Shown one piece after another: positions 7,802 to 16,253 of a stretch of DNA of 27,486 nt (position 1 is its first letter; each line of letters opens with the position of its first letter). Source of the stretch: Pseudomonadota bacterium (GTDB taxonomy: Bacteria > Pseudomonadota > Gammaproteobacteria > Burkholderiales > Burkholderiaceae_E); assembly GCA_023389175.1 (NCBI GenBank), contig JAEWEW010000347.1, forward strand, positions 1-27,486, written 5' to 3'. The notes under the pieces were generated by a model. That model did not search any database and was not told the DNA's origin. It was given only the letters and a program-made list of their open reading frames with translations. The position numbers were made by a program, and so were the translations under genes.

Positions 7802-8575
7802 CTAGTGTCCTGCCAGCGCTGCGTCGGTGCTGCCCATGTACGCTTCGAGCACCTGCGGATTCTTCGACACGATCTGGTACGGCCCTTCGGCGATCACCGC
7901 GCCCCGCTGCAGGACGCTGATGGTGTCCGCGATGCTGGCGACGACGTTCATGTTGTGCTCCACCATCAGCACCGTCCGGTTGGCCGATACCTTCTTGATC
8001 AGCTGGGTCACGCGGTCCACGTCCTCGTGGCCCATGCCCTGCGTCGGCTCGTCCAGCAGCATCAGCTCCGGCTCGGTGGCCAGGGTGGTGGCGATCTCCA
8101 GCGCGCGCTTGCGTCCGTAGGCGAGCTCGACGGTCACGGTGTCCGCGAAGCTGCGCAGGCCGACGGTATCCAGCAGCGCCATGGCCCGCTCGTCCAGGTG
8201 GTCCAGGGTGCGCGGCGCCTTCCAGAACTTGTAGGAGGTGCCGGTCGCGCGCTGCAGCCCGATCCGCACGTTCTCCAGCACGGTGAGGTTCGGGAAGGTG
8301 GCGGAGATCTGGAACGAGCGCACGATGCCGCGGCGGGCGACCTGCGCCGGCTTCTCGGCCGTGATGTCGTGGCCGTTGTAGACGATGTGGCCGGCGGTCG
8401 GGATGAGGAACTTGGTGAGCAGGTTGAAGACGGTCGTCTTGCCCGCGCCGTTCGGGCCGATCAACGCGTGGATGTGGCCGCGCCGGACCTTCAGGTTCAC
8501 GTCGTTGACCGCGCGGAACCCCTTGAATTCCTTGACGAGCCCACGTGTCTCGAGAATGTAGTCTTGGTCAGCCAT
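7802..8575 (-). CDS. livG: HAAT ABC transporter ATPase, LivG family
   Basis: Second ATPase subunit of the importer, 257 residues. It has an intact Walker A GPNGAGKTT, the signature-like LAYGRKRALEIA typical of LivG, Walker B LMLLDEPTQGM, and switch His in LMVEHNM. The LivG-specific C-terminus VLEAYMG is present. It is the first gene of the minus-strand transport cluster and diverges from the ROK kinase gene across an 82-base gap. The canonical Walker A contrasts with the altered one in the adjacent LivF, so one nucleotide site of the heterodimer looks orthodox. Confidence 0.96.
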   Translation of the reverse strand: MADQDYILETRGLVKEFKGFRAVNDVNLKVRRGHIHALIGPNGAGKTTVFNLLTKFLIPTAGHIVYNGHDITAEKPAQVARRGIVRSFQISATFPNLTVLENVRIGLQRATGTSYKFWKAPRTLDHLDERAMALLDTVGLRSFADTVTVELAYGRKRALEIATTLATEPELMLLDEPTQGMGHEDVDRVTQLIKKVSANRTVLMVEHNMNVVASIADTISVLQRGAVIAEGPYQIVSKNPQVLEAYMGSTDAALAGH

Positions 8576-8657
8576 GCGCGAGGTTCCGGATGCTGGCGAT
8601 TATTGCAACCGCGTACTGCGGCGCGGTATGCGGGAAAACGTGGGGTAATCTGCGCGC
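8576..8657. promoter_or_regulatory. divergent livG / ROK kinase intergenic region with inverted repeat
   Basis: This 82-base gap must carry promoters for both directions. On the minus strand AATAAT (8604-8599) is a reasonable -10 for livG, but no good -35 is seen at normal spacing. An inverted repeat with arms accgcg (8608-8613) and cgcggt (8622-8627) sits between the genes and could be an operator. Neither gene has a strong Shine-Dalgarno site; the best for the kinase is a GGGG about 12 bases upstream. Confidence 0.4.
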
Positions 8658-9728
8658 ATGAAGATCGGCATCGACCTCGGTGGGACCAAGACGGAAGTGG
8701 CGGTACTCGATGACGCTGGCGCGTTCCGTTTGCGTCGACGCGTGCCCACGCCCGTGGGCGACTATCGCGCGACGGTCGCGACCATGGTCGCGCTGGTGCG
8801 CGCGGCCGAGCAGACGGCGGGCGATTGTACAGTCGGCATCGGGATCCCCGGCGCGATCTCCCCTGCAACCGGCCGTGTCAAGAACGCGAACTCCGCCTGG
8901 CTCAACGGCCGGCCGTTGCAGGAGGATCTCGAGGCGGCGCTGGGCCGGCCGGTCCGCATCCAGAACGATGCCAACTGTCTCGCGGTGTCCGAGGCGGTGG
9001 ACGGGGCCGCCGCGGGCGCGCACTGCGTGCTTGGTGTCATCCTGGGCACCGGCGTGGGCGCCGGCATCTGCATCGGCGGCCGCGCATACCGCGGACGCAA
9101 TGCGATCGCCGGCGAGTGGGGCCACAATCCGCTGCCGCCTGCGTCCCACGCCACGCCTTCTCGCGGATTGCGCGATCCCCGCGAAGGGAATGCGACTCCG
9201 GCCTGGAGCGGCCCGGCGCCGGACTCGGTGCTTGCCGACCGGCATGGCAGCGCTGCGGCGCTGCCCGACTGGGTCGCGGACGAATCGCCCGGCCCGGCCT
9301 GCTGGTGCGGACGGCATGGCTGCAACGAGACCTGGCTGAGCGGCCCGGCGCTCGTGGCGGACTACCGGCGCCGGAAGGCCGCGCGGCGCCGCGGCCCACC
9401 GCGGCCAGGCGAGGCCAGCCTCGATGCCCGGGCCGTGCTGACCCTTGCGGATGACGGCGACCAGGATGCAGAAGCCACGGTGCAGCGCTGGCTCGACCGG
9501 CTTGCGCGCGGGCTGGCCGTCGTGGTCAACGTGCTTGACCCGGACGTCATCGTGATGGGCGGGGGCCTCTCCAACGTCGCGCGGATCTACCGGGAGGTGC
9601 CGCGGCGCTGGGGAGCCTGCGTCTTCTCGGACCAGGTGGACACGCCGATCGTGCCTGCCGCCCACGGCGACTCGTCCGGCGTTCGCGGGGCGGCATGGCT
9701 GTGGAATGATCAACCGCCCCCGGCCTGA
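8658..9728 (+). CDS. ROK-family sugar kinase (fructokinase/glucokinase type)
   Basis: Cytoplasmic ATP-dependent sugar kinase of the ROK family, 356 residues. It opens with the phosphate-1 motif GIDLGGTKTEVAVL. The catalytic Asp is D104 in IQNDANCLAVSEA. The sugar/zinc segment GEWGHNPL gives His156, and the ROK zinc cluster CWCGRHGCNE occupies 215-223. The adenosine motif VVVNVLDPDVIVMGGGLS follows. The GEWGHNPLP wording is closest to E. coli Mak (fructokinase), but the true sugar cannot be read from sequence. About 40 extra residues, rich in Pro, Ala, Ser and Arg, lie between His156 and Cys215 compared with Mak. It diverges from livG and ends 18 bases before a convergent gene. Confidence 0.93.
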   Translation: MKIGIDLGGTKTEVAVLDDAGAFRLRRRVPTPVGDYRATVATMVALVRAAEQTAGDCTVGIGIPGAISPATGRVKNANSAWLNGRPLQEDLEAALGRPVRIQNDANCLAVSEAVDGAAAGAHCVLGVILGTGVGAGICIGGRAYRGRNAIAGEWGHNPLPPASHATPSRGLRDPREGNATPAWSGPAPDSVLADRHGSAAALPDWVADESPGPACWCGRHGCNETWLSGPALVADYRRRKAARRRGPPRPGEASLDARAVLTLADDGDQDAEATVQRWLDRLARGLAVVVNVLDPDVIVMGGGLSNVARIYREVPRRWGACVFSDQVDTPIVPAAHGDSSGVRGAAWLWNDQPPPA

Positions 9729-9746
9729 CTTCGGCGCGGCCCGGAT

Positions 9747-11210
9747 TCAGCCCGCGGCTTTCTGCGTCCCGGAGCTGCCGGTCCTGACGTTGGCCGTCAC
9801 CGACTGGCGCGCCGTGAGCAGGTGGGCGCGCCGCCAGCTTCGCAGCAGCTCGCGTCGCGCCTTGAACGCGAACCAGAGCAGCAGCACCAGCGCGGTCGGC
9901 GTCAGGAACGGATCGACACCCGTCGCCAGCGCCACACCACCGCAGAGCACGATGAAGAAGAGCAGCCTGCTGGTCCCGGTCTCCTCGTCGTTGTACTGGC
10001 CGCTGACGCGGTACCCGAGGTACGGGACCCAGCGCGACAGGACGTGCGCGAGGAGCGCGAGGACGCCGACCATCGTCACGCTCACCACCGCCGCGAAAGA
10101 CAGCGCCCTGAGCGACTGCAGCCCGGCGAACAACCAGATCCGGGTCCGCTCGTCCGTGACGTTGTAGAGCCGGAACCAGAAGAAGGTGAGTGCCAGCACG
10201 GCCGACCAGGCGAGCAGGTCACCCATGCCCAGGGCCAGCGGCCAGTGCAGCAGCATCAGGCCGGCGACGCCGCACGCCGCTGCCCAGACCCATGGCAGGG
10301 TCGCGGAAATCCGCACCGGGCTCTCGTGGAACTGCCGGGTGAGGTTGGGCTTTCGCTCGTAGCGGGCGCCGATCAGGTCGTTGTGCACATAGCCGGTCTC
10401 GTAGATGGCCCAGAACGAGATGGACAGGAGCGCCAGCCCGGCCACATGCGACCAGGTCTCCAGCGCGAAAGGAATGCTGGCGAGGACCCAGACCGAGAAG
10501 TCATCGCTGATCACGGACCGGTAGATGTAGCGCATCCCCGGCCGCTTGACCCGCGAGGTGTAGAGCCCGGGCAGGTAGATGTCGTGGAACGCCTCGCGAA
10601 AGCGTGCCTCCGGCCAGGTCACCCGCAGCGGACGCCGGCAGGCCTGAAGCAGGTCGAGGTCATCGAGCGAGTCGGTGACCACCAGTGCACCGGCTGCTTC
10701 TGCCGCGCCGATCGCCTTGACCACCAGGGCACGCTTGCCCTCGCGCCGGTCCCTGAACCGCCAGGGGCTCATCGCCACCAGAGGCATCGAGCCAAGACCC
10801 ATCGCGTCCAACAGCGGCGCCACGACCGGGCGGAACCCGAGCGTCACGATGGTCGGCGGTCCAGCGCAGGCACGCAGCGACGCGATCAGCCGACGGTTGG
10901 CGTGATCCCGGCCCAGGCGGCGCGCCTGGCGGCGCCAGCTCCAGAGCGACCAGGGCATCAAGATGAAGATGCACGCGACGCGCCAGACGTCGCGGGTCTG
11001 CGTGCCGCCGGTGAAGCGCCAGGGGCGCAGCAGCTCCAGCAGCTGGATCAGCAGGAATGCGAGCGGCGCAGGCCGGGCGCTGCCGATGAAGTCCTCGGTC
11101 GAATTGCGCAGGTACAGCGTTTCGTCCAGGTCCACCAGGACCCTGCCCCGATAGTCCTCCACCGCGCGCAAGGCATCTTCGGGACTGGCCTCGAATCCAG
11201 GTATCGACAT
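9747..11210 (-). CDS. HAD-like hydrolase domain fused to polytopic membrane domain (UbiA-like)
   Basis: A 487-residue protein in two parts. The N-terminal ~240 residues carry HAD phosphatase motifs: D27-L-D29-E-T31, a Thr in TIVTLGF, a Lys in GKRALVVKAIG, and the acidic pair in VVTDSLDDLDLL. Two hydrophobic segments are inserted after motif I, where a cap would be. The C-terminal ~240 residues have about six to eight membrane segments. One contains YVHNDLIGARYE, which recalls the first Asp-rich motif of UbiA prenyltransferases (NDxxDxxxD), but lacks its later Asp residues. HAD-UbiA fusions are known in bacteria; whether this one is an active prenyltransferase is doubtful. The start at 11210 is set by AAGGAGG (11220-11226) with a 9-base spacer. 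The exact reaction is unknown. Confidence 0.85.
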   Translation of the reverse strand: MSIPGFEASPEDALRAVEDYRGRVLVDLDETLYLRNSTEDFIGSARPAPLAFLLIQLLELLRPWRFTGGTQTRDVWRVACIFILMPWSLWSWRRQARRLGRDHANRRLIASLRACAGPPTIVTLGFRPVVAPLLDAMGLGSMPLVAMSPWRFRDRREGKRALVVKAIGAAEAAGALVVTDSLDDLDLLQACRRPLRVTWPEARFREAFHDIYLPGLYTSRVKRPGMRYIYRSVISDDFSVWVLASIPFALETWSHVAGLALLSISFWAIYETGYVHNDLIGARYERKPNLTRQFHESPVRISATLPWVWAAACGVAGLMLLHWPLALGMGDLLAWSAVLALTFFWFRLYNVTDERTRIWLFAGLQSLRALSFAAVVSVTMVGVLALLAHVLSRWVPYLGYRVSGQYNDEETGTSRLLFFIVLCGGVALATGVDPFLTPTALVLLLWFAFKARRELLRSWRRAHLLTARQSVTANVRTGSSGTQKAAG

Positions 11211-11457
11211 TGAAGAGCCCCTCCTTGGGGGCACGGCGGGAAGAACCGGGCCGAGGCTGCACCGGGCCCGGGACATGGATCGGATGACGAGACGATGGGC
11301 GATAGTATCGAGCAACGAGCCGGGGTCCGTCAGCGTAACCCCATGGACCTGTCGCCTCCACGCCGTGGCATCGCCGGCTGGCCGAAGCAGGGAACACGCG
11401 GCGGCCGGCGGACCGACCGCGCGACAGGACCGGCGCCCCTGCCGCGGCGTTGAGCGC
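11211..11457. other. intergenic region upstream of the HAD-membrane gene
   Basis: About 250 bases without a convincing gene. It holds the strong ribosome site of the HAD-membrane gene at 11220-11226 and a -10-like TACTAT on the minus strand (11307-11302) without a good -35. No U-tracted terminator for the dehydratase gene is visible. The gap suggests that the HAD-membrane gene has its own promoter. Confidence 0.4.
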
Positions 11458-13251
11458 TCAGTGATTGTCGCGGGGCAATCCCTTGGTCTGCGCCACCCGT
11501 TGGTACTTGACCGCGAAGTCCAGGCAGGCGCCGGTCTGCAACTGGCCGACCGTCATGCGCTGCAGCTCCTGCCAGGGCGTCTGGCTTTCCAGCACCGGCG
11601 GCTTCCAGGCCTTGCGGCGCCGCTGGTATTCCTCTTCCGGTATGAGGATGTCGGCGGTGCGACGGCCGAGGTCGATGCGCACCCGGTCGCCGGTCTTCAG
11701 CAGCGCGAGCCCGCCGCCCACCGCCGCCTCGGGCGATGCATTCAGGATCGACGGGCTCCCGGACGTGCCGGACTGGCGACCGTCGCCGATGCAGGGAAGC
11801 ATGGTGATGCCCTGCTTCACCAGCGCATCCGGCGGCAGCATGTTGACCACTTCCGCGGCGCCGGGATAGCCGATCGGGCCGACGCCGCGGATGAACAGCA
11901 TGCAGTCCGCGTCGATCTCGAGCGAGGGATCGTTGATGCGATGGTGATAGTCCTCCGGCCCCTCGAACACGATCGCCCGGCCCTCGAACGCACCGGGATC
12001 CTTCGGGTTCTCCAGGTAGCGGGCGCGGAACTCCGGCGAGATGACCGATGTCTTCATCACGGCGGAATCGAACAGGTTGCCGGACAGCACGGCGAAGCCG
12101 GCCTCGTGCAGCATCGGCTCCTCGTACGGCTTGATGACGCGGCGATCGGTGGCGGCGGTGCGCTCGTAGTTCTCGCCGATGGTCCTGCCGTTCGCGGTCA
12201 GCGCGTCGGCATGGAGCTTGCCGGCCTTGAGCAGCTCGTGCATCACCGCGGGCACCCCGCCGGCGCGATGGAATTCCTCGCCGAGATATTCCCCGGCCGG
12301 CATCACGTTGCAGAGCAGCGGGATGTCGTAGCCCACCCGGTCCCAGTCGCGGATGTCGAGCTCGACGCCGGCGTGCCGGGCGATCGCGGTGACATGCGGC
12401 GGACAGTTGGTGGAGGCACCGAGCGCGCTTGCCGCGACGATCGCGTTCTCGAAGGCGGCCCGGGTCAGGATCCGGGACGGGCGCAGGTCCTCGTTCACCA
12501 TCTCGACGATGCGCCGGCCGGTGAAGTAGGCCATCTGCGGCCGCTCCCGATACGGCCCCGGGATGGAGGCGCAGCCCGGCAGCGACATGCCGAGCGCCTC
12601 GGCCATGCTGTTCATCGAGAGCGCCGTGCCCATGGTGTTGCAGTGGCCGACCGACGGCGCGGCCGCCGCCACCATCTCCAGGAACTCGGCATAGTCGATG
12701 CGGCCGGCGGCGAGCTCCTGCCGCGCGAACCAGACGACCGTTCCGGAGCCGGCCAAGCCCCCGCCGTAGTAGCCGTTCAGCATGGGACCGCCGGACAGGA
12801 CGATCGCGGGAATGTCCACCGTGGCCGCGCCCATGATCATCGCCGGCGTGGTCTTGTCGCAGCCGGTGGTGAGCACCACCCCGTCCATGTAGTAGCCGTA
12901 GAGGCATTCCACCAGGCTGAGGTAGGCGAGGTTGCGGTCGAGCGCGGCGGTCGGCCGCTTGCCGGTCTCCTGGATCGGGTGCACCGGGAACTCGATCGGA
13001 ATGCCGCCCGCGTCGCGGATGCCGTCGCGCACCCGCGCGGCGAGCTCCAGGTGATGGCGGTTGCAGGGCGACAGGTCGCTGCCGGTCTGCGCGATGCCGA
13101 TCACCGGGCGGCTGCTGCGATGCAGCTCGTCCAGCGTCAGTCCGAAGTTCATCTGGCGCTCGAGATAGAGCGCGGTCATGCCCGGGTTGTCGGGGTTGTC
13201 GAACCAGGCGCGGGAACGCAGTGTTCGCTTGGGCTTGCTGTCGCTGGTCAT
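11458..13251 (-). CDS. IlvD/Edd-family dehydratase, pentonate (L-arabinonate/xylonate) dehydratase type
   Basis: Iron-sulfur dehydratase that converts a 2,3-dihydroxy acid or sugar acid into a 2-keto-3-deoxy acid. It has 597 residues. Three cluster cysteines are visible: C63 in SDLSPCNRHH, C131 in TTGCDKTTP and C204 in VGHCNTMGTA. Their spacing of 68 and 73 residues matches what I recall for the [2Fe-2S] L-arabinonate dehydratase of Rhizobium. The CDK segment supplies the Mg2+/carbamylated Lys site, and the serine in GDGRQSGTSGSPS is the expected catalytic base. The FDNPDNPGMTALYLERQMNFG start also fits the pentonate group rather than IlvD proper. The start at 13251 is chosen on this conserved N-terminus; an upstream GTG at 13293 is possible. 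It lies 51 bases after the AceE-like gene and is probably co-transcribed. True substrate unproven. Confidence 0.93.
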   Translation of the reverse strand: MTSDSKPKRTLRSRAWFDNPDNPGMTALYLERQMNFGLTLDELHRSSRPVIGIAQTGSDLSPCNRHHLELAARVRDGIRDAGGIPIEFPVHPIQETGKRPTAALDRNLAYLSLVECLYGYYMDGVVLTTGCDKTTPAMIMGAATVDIPAIVLSGGPMLNGYYGGGLAGSGTVVWFARQELAAGRIDYAEFLEMVAAAAPSVGHCNTMGTALSMNSMAEALGMSLPGCASIPGPYRERPQMAYFTGRRIVEMVNEDLRPSRILTRAAFENAIVAASALGASTNCPPHVTAIARHAGVELDIRDWDRVGYDIPLLCNVMPAGEYLGEEFHRAGGVPAVMHELLKAGKLHADALTANGRTIGENYERTAATDRRVIKPYEEPMLHEAGFAVLSGNLFDSAVMKTSVISPEFRARYLENPKDPGAFEGRAIVFEGPEDYHHRINDPSLEIDADCMLFIRGVGPIGYPGAAEVVNMLPPDALVKQGITMLPCIGDGRQSGTSGSPSILNASPEAAVGGGLALLKTGDRVRIDLGRRTADILIPEEEYQRRRKAWKPPVLESQTPWQELQRMTVGQLQTGACLDFAVKYQRVAQTKGLPRDNH

Positions 13252-13302
13252 GTCCTGTCCGGGAGGTTCGGGCGGCCGGAGGTCGGCCCACACGGCGGCA
13301 GT

Positions 13303-16125
13303 CTATCGCAGCCAGGGCGGTGCGGCGTCGGGGTCCGCAGCCGCGTCCGAGCGCGCCCGCGCGAGCGCGTCGTCGGCCAGCCTGCCGTCCTCGCGCAGCG
13401 CGTGCACGGCCGCCAGCACGATGTGATGGCGGTCCACCTCGAAGAACGACCGCAGCCGCGCGCGCGTGTCGCTGCGGCCGAATCCGTCGGTGCCCAGGGT
13501 GACGTAGCGCCGCCCGGGCGGCAGCCAGGCGCGGATAGACTCCGGAACCGCGCGCACGTAGTCGCTCACCGCGACCACCGGACCATCGGTCGCGGCGAGG
13601 CGCGCGGCGACGAAAGGCTCGGCGGCGTCCTCCCGGCCGGCGCGGCGCTCGCGCTCCCGCGCCATGCCGTCGCGGGCGAGCTCGCTCCAGCTGGTCACGC
13701 TCCAGACGTCGGCGGCCACCTTGTAGTCGTCGGCGAGGATCGCCGCGGCCGCGAGCACCTCGGCGAGCAGCGCCCCGCTGCCGAGCAGCTGCACGCGGGC
13801 CCCGCCGCCGTCGCCAGCCTCGCGGAACCGATAGAGGCCGCGCACCACGTCCTGCGCGACGCCGTCCGGCAGCGACGGCTGCGCATAGTTCTCGTTGCCC
13901 ACGGTCACGTAGTAGAAGACGTCGTCGCGGTCCTCCAGCATCCGGCGCATGCCGTGCTCGACGATCACCGCGAGCTCGCCGGCGAAGGCGGGGTCGTAGG
14001 CCCGGCAGTTCGGCACCGTGGCCGCGACCAGGTGCGACGAGCCGTCCTGGTGCTGCAGGCCCTCTCCGCCCAGGGTCGTGCGGCCGGAGGTCGCGCCGAT
14101 CAGGAAGCCGCGCGCTCGCTGGTCCGCCGCCGCCCAGATCAGGTCGCCGACCCGCTGGAAGCCGAACATCGAGTAGTAGATGTAGAACGGCATCATGGCG
14201 AGGCCGTGCACCGAATAGCTGGTGGCCGCCGCGGTCCATGAGGCGATCGCGCCGGCCTCGCTGATGCCTTCCTCCAGGATCTGGCCGTCGCGCGCCTCGC
14301 GGTAGTAGAGCATCGAGCCGATGTCCTCGGGCTCGTAGCGCTGGCCCACGGAGGAATAGATGCCGACCTGCCGGAACAGGTTGGCCATGCCGAAGGTGCG
14401 CGCCTCGTCGGCGACGATCGGCACCACCCGCGGGCCGAGCGCCGGATCCTTCAGCAGCGCGCCCAACATGCGTACGAAGGCCATGGTGGTGGACATCTCC
14501 TTGCCGTCGGCCTCGAGCGCGAAGCGGCCCCAGGCGGCCGCGGGCGGTACCGGCACCGGCTCGCAGTCCGGATGGCGCACCGGCAGCGGCCCGCCCAGCG
14601 CCTCGCGGTGCTCACGCAGGTAGCGCATCACCGGCGAGTCCGCCGGCGGACGGTGGAACTCGATCGCCTCCACCTGCGCGTCAGTGAGCGGCAGCGCGAA
14701 CCGGTCCCGGAACTCGCGCAAGGCGTCGGCGTCGAGCTTCTTCTGCTGGTGGGTCGTCATGCGGCCCTGCCCCGCGCGCCCCATGCCGAAGCCTTTCTTG
14801 GTGTGCGCGAGGATCACCGTCGGCTGCCCGACATGGTGCGCGGCGGCATGGTAGGCCGCGTAGAGCTTGACCGGATCGTGGCCGCCCCGGGTGAGGCGGT
14901 CGATCTGCTCGTCGGTCATGCCTTGCGAAAGCGCCCGCAGCGCCTCGCTCTGCCCGAAGAACTGCTCGCGGTTGAACTTGCCGTCGGTCGCGGCATAGGT
15001 CTGGAACTGCCCGTCCACCGTGCCCGCGAAGGCATCCATCAGTGCGCCGTCCCGGTCCCGCGCGAAGAGCCCGTCCCAATCGCTGCCCCAGACCAGCTTG
15101 ATGACGTTCCAGCCGGCGCCGCGAAAGTGCGCCTCGAGCTCGTCGATGATGCGCCCGTTGCCGCGAACCGGGCCGTCGAGACGCTGCAGGTTGCAGTTGA
15201 CCACGAAGACGAGGTTGTCGAGGCGTTCGCGCGCGGCCAGCGTGAGGGCGCTGGTCGACTCCGGCTCGTCCATCTCGCCGTCGCCGAAGATGCCCCAGAC
15301 CTTGCGCGGCACGCCGTCGTCGAAGCGGGCGGCGCTGGCAAGCCCGCGGTGCTCCAGGTAGCGGATGAAGCGCGCCTGGTAGATGGCGCTGATCGGCCCG
15401 ATGCCCATGGACCCGGTGGGAAACTGCCAGAAGTCCGGCATCAGCCACGGGTGCGGATAGCTCGACAGCCCGCGTGCGCCCCGGTCCGCCGCGGCCAGCT
15501 CCTGCCGGTAGTGCGCGAGGTCGTCCTCCGTCAGCCGGCCCTCGAGGAAGGCGCGGGCATAGACGCCCGGCGCCGAATGCGGCTGGAAATAGACGAGATC
15601 GCCCAGGAAGCCGCCGCGGCGCGCGCGGAAGAAGTGATTGAAGCCGACCTCGAAGAGGTCCGCGGCCGACGCGTAGCTCGCGATGTGGCCGCCCAGCTCT
15701 CCGTAGGCGCGGTTGGCACGCACCACCATCGCGAGCGCATTCCAGCGCATCAGCGCCGCGAGCTCGCGTTCGATCTCCAGGTCGCCCGGAAAGCGCGGCT
15801 GAGCCGAAACCGCGATGGTGTTGACGAACGGCGAGGCGAGCTCCGGTTGCCAGCGGAGCCCGTTCCGGTCCGCGTGGCGCTGGAGGGCATCGAGCAGGAA
15901 GCGGGCACGCCCGGGCCCGGCGGCAGCGACCACCGCCGCAAGCGCATCGATCCATTCCGCGGTCTCGCCCGGATCGTCGTCGGCAGCCTGCCGCGCACCA
16001 GGCGGCAAGGGGGAATCGGCAGCCAGGAAGCCGGGAGGCCCGTCCTGGGAGGCAGGCGACGCTTCGGAGGCGGCCTTCCCGGAAGCGCCGGCGTCGAGCC
16101 GGCCGAAGTGCGATAGGTCTGTCAT
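13303..16125 (-). CDS. aceE: homodimeric pyruvate dehydrogenase-type E1 (AceE family), possibly a 2-oxobutyrate E1
   Basis: Thiamine-diphosphate-dependent E1 that decarboxylates a 2-oxo acid and passes the acyl group to a lipoyl E2. It has 940 residues, about 50 more than E. coli AceE. The ThDP motif begins at GDGEMDEPES (about residue 281) and ends at NCNLQRLDG. Other AceE signatures are PHPWLMPDFWQFPTGSMG, AHTKKGFGMG, ARTFGMANLFRQVGIYSS, EEGISEAGAI and TTLGGEGLQHQDG. The extra length is mainly an N-terminal Ala/Gly/Ser/Pro-rich stretch of about 50 residues before the normal ETAEWIDALAAVV helix. No E2 or E3 gene is adjacent, so it must use partners encoded elsewhere. The divergent Lrp-type gene points to regulated use, as for MdeB (2-oxobutyrate E1) in Pseudomonas. 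Start at 16125 has a weak ribosome site. Confidence 0.93.
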   Translation of the reverse strand: MTDLSHFGRLDAGASGKAASEASPASQDGPPGFLAADSPLPPGARQAADDDPGETAEWIDALAAVVAAAGPGRARFLLDALQRHADRNGLRWQPELASPFVNTIAVSAQPRFPGDLEIERELAALMRWNALAMVVRANRAYGELGGHIASYASAADLFEVGFNHFFRARRGGFLGDLVYFQPHSAPGVYARAFLEGRLTEDDLAHYRQELAAADRGARGLSSYPHPWLMPDFWQFPTGSMGIGPISAIYQARFIRYLEHRGLASAARFDDGVPRKVWGIFGDGEMDEPESTSALTLAARERLDNLVFVVNCNLQRLDGPVRGNGRIIDELEAHFRGAGWNVIKLVWGSDWDGLFARDRDGALMDAFAGTVDGQFQTYAATDGKFNREQFFGQSEALRALSQGMTDEQIDRLTRGGHDPVKLYAAYHAAAHHVGQPTVILAHTKKGFGMGRAGQGRMTTHQQKKLDADALREFRDRFALPLTDAQVEAIEFHRPPADSPVMRYLREHREALGGPLPVRHPDCEPVPVPPAAAWGRFALEADGKEMSTTMAFVRMLGALLKDPALGPRVVPIVADEARTFGMANLFRQVGIYSSVGQRYEPEDIGSMLYYREARDGQILEEGISEAGAIASWTAAATSYSVHGLAMMPFYIYYSMFGFQRVGDLIWAAADQRARGFLIGATSGRTTLGGEGLQHQDGSSHLVAATVPNCRAYDPAFAGELAVIVEHGMRRMLEDRDDVFYYVTVGNENYAQPSLPDGVAQDVVRGLYRFREAGDGGGARVQLLGSGALLAEVLAAAAILADDYKVAADVWSVTSWSELARDGMARERERRAGREDAAEPFVAARLAATDGPVVAVSDYVRAVPESIRAWLPPGRRYVTLGTDGFGRSDTRARLRSFFEVDRHHIVLAAVHALREDGRLADDALARARSDAAADPDAAPPWLR

Positions 16126-16253
16126 GGCGATCGGCACTGCAAGGGGTTGCCGACGATTATCCGCCGGTTCGCCGGACACGGGATGCCGAAGTGCGCGAGA
16201 ATGGCCCCTTTGGCGGCATGAAGTGCCGCATGCTGCCACTCCAGAGGCATGTA
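16126..16253. promoter_or_regulatory. divergent aceE-like / Lrp-type regulator control region
   Basis: This 128-base gap separates divergently transcribed genes. On the minus strand GATAAT (16161-16156) is a good -10 for the aceE-like gene and predicts a leader of about 24 bases; the -35 is poor, as expected if an activator is needed. An imperfect inverted repeat, tggcggcat (16211-16219) and atgctgcca (16230-16238), lies close to the regulator start and is a candidate autoregulatory site. A nested gcggca/tgccgc pair overlaps it. Confidence 0.45.

Noticed and set aside
8594..8608. Possible sigma-54 (-24/-12) promoter, TGGC followed by TTGCA, in the livG/ROK gap
   Set aside because: The GG and GC elements are separated by 8 bases instead of the required 10.
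8646..8660. Leaderless promoter for the ROK kinase (TAATCT just before the ATG)
   Set aside because: The hexamer matches the -10 consensus poorly and no -35 is seen at normal spacing.
7067..8713. Plus-strand open frame of 548 codons antisense to livF and livG
   Set aside because: A codon-phase shadow of the two ATPase genes; no start signal or domain.
11275..14241. Plus-strand open frame of 988 codons antisense to the dehydratase and AceE-like genes
   Set aside because: Its sequence is rich in Arg, His, Gly and Ala and lacks any family motif, whereas the minus strand encodes complete IlvD/Edd and AceE motifs.
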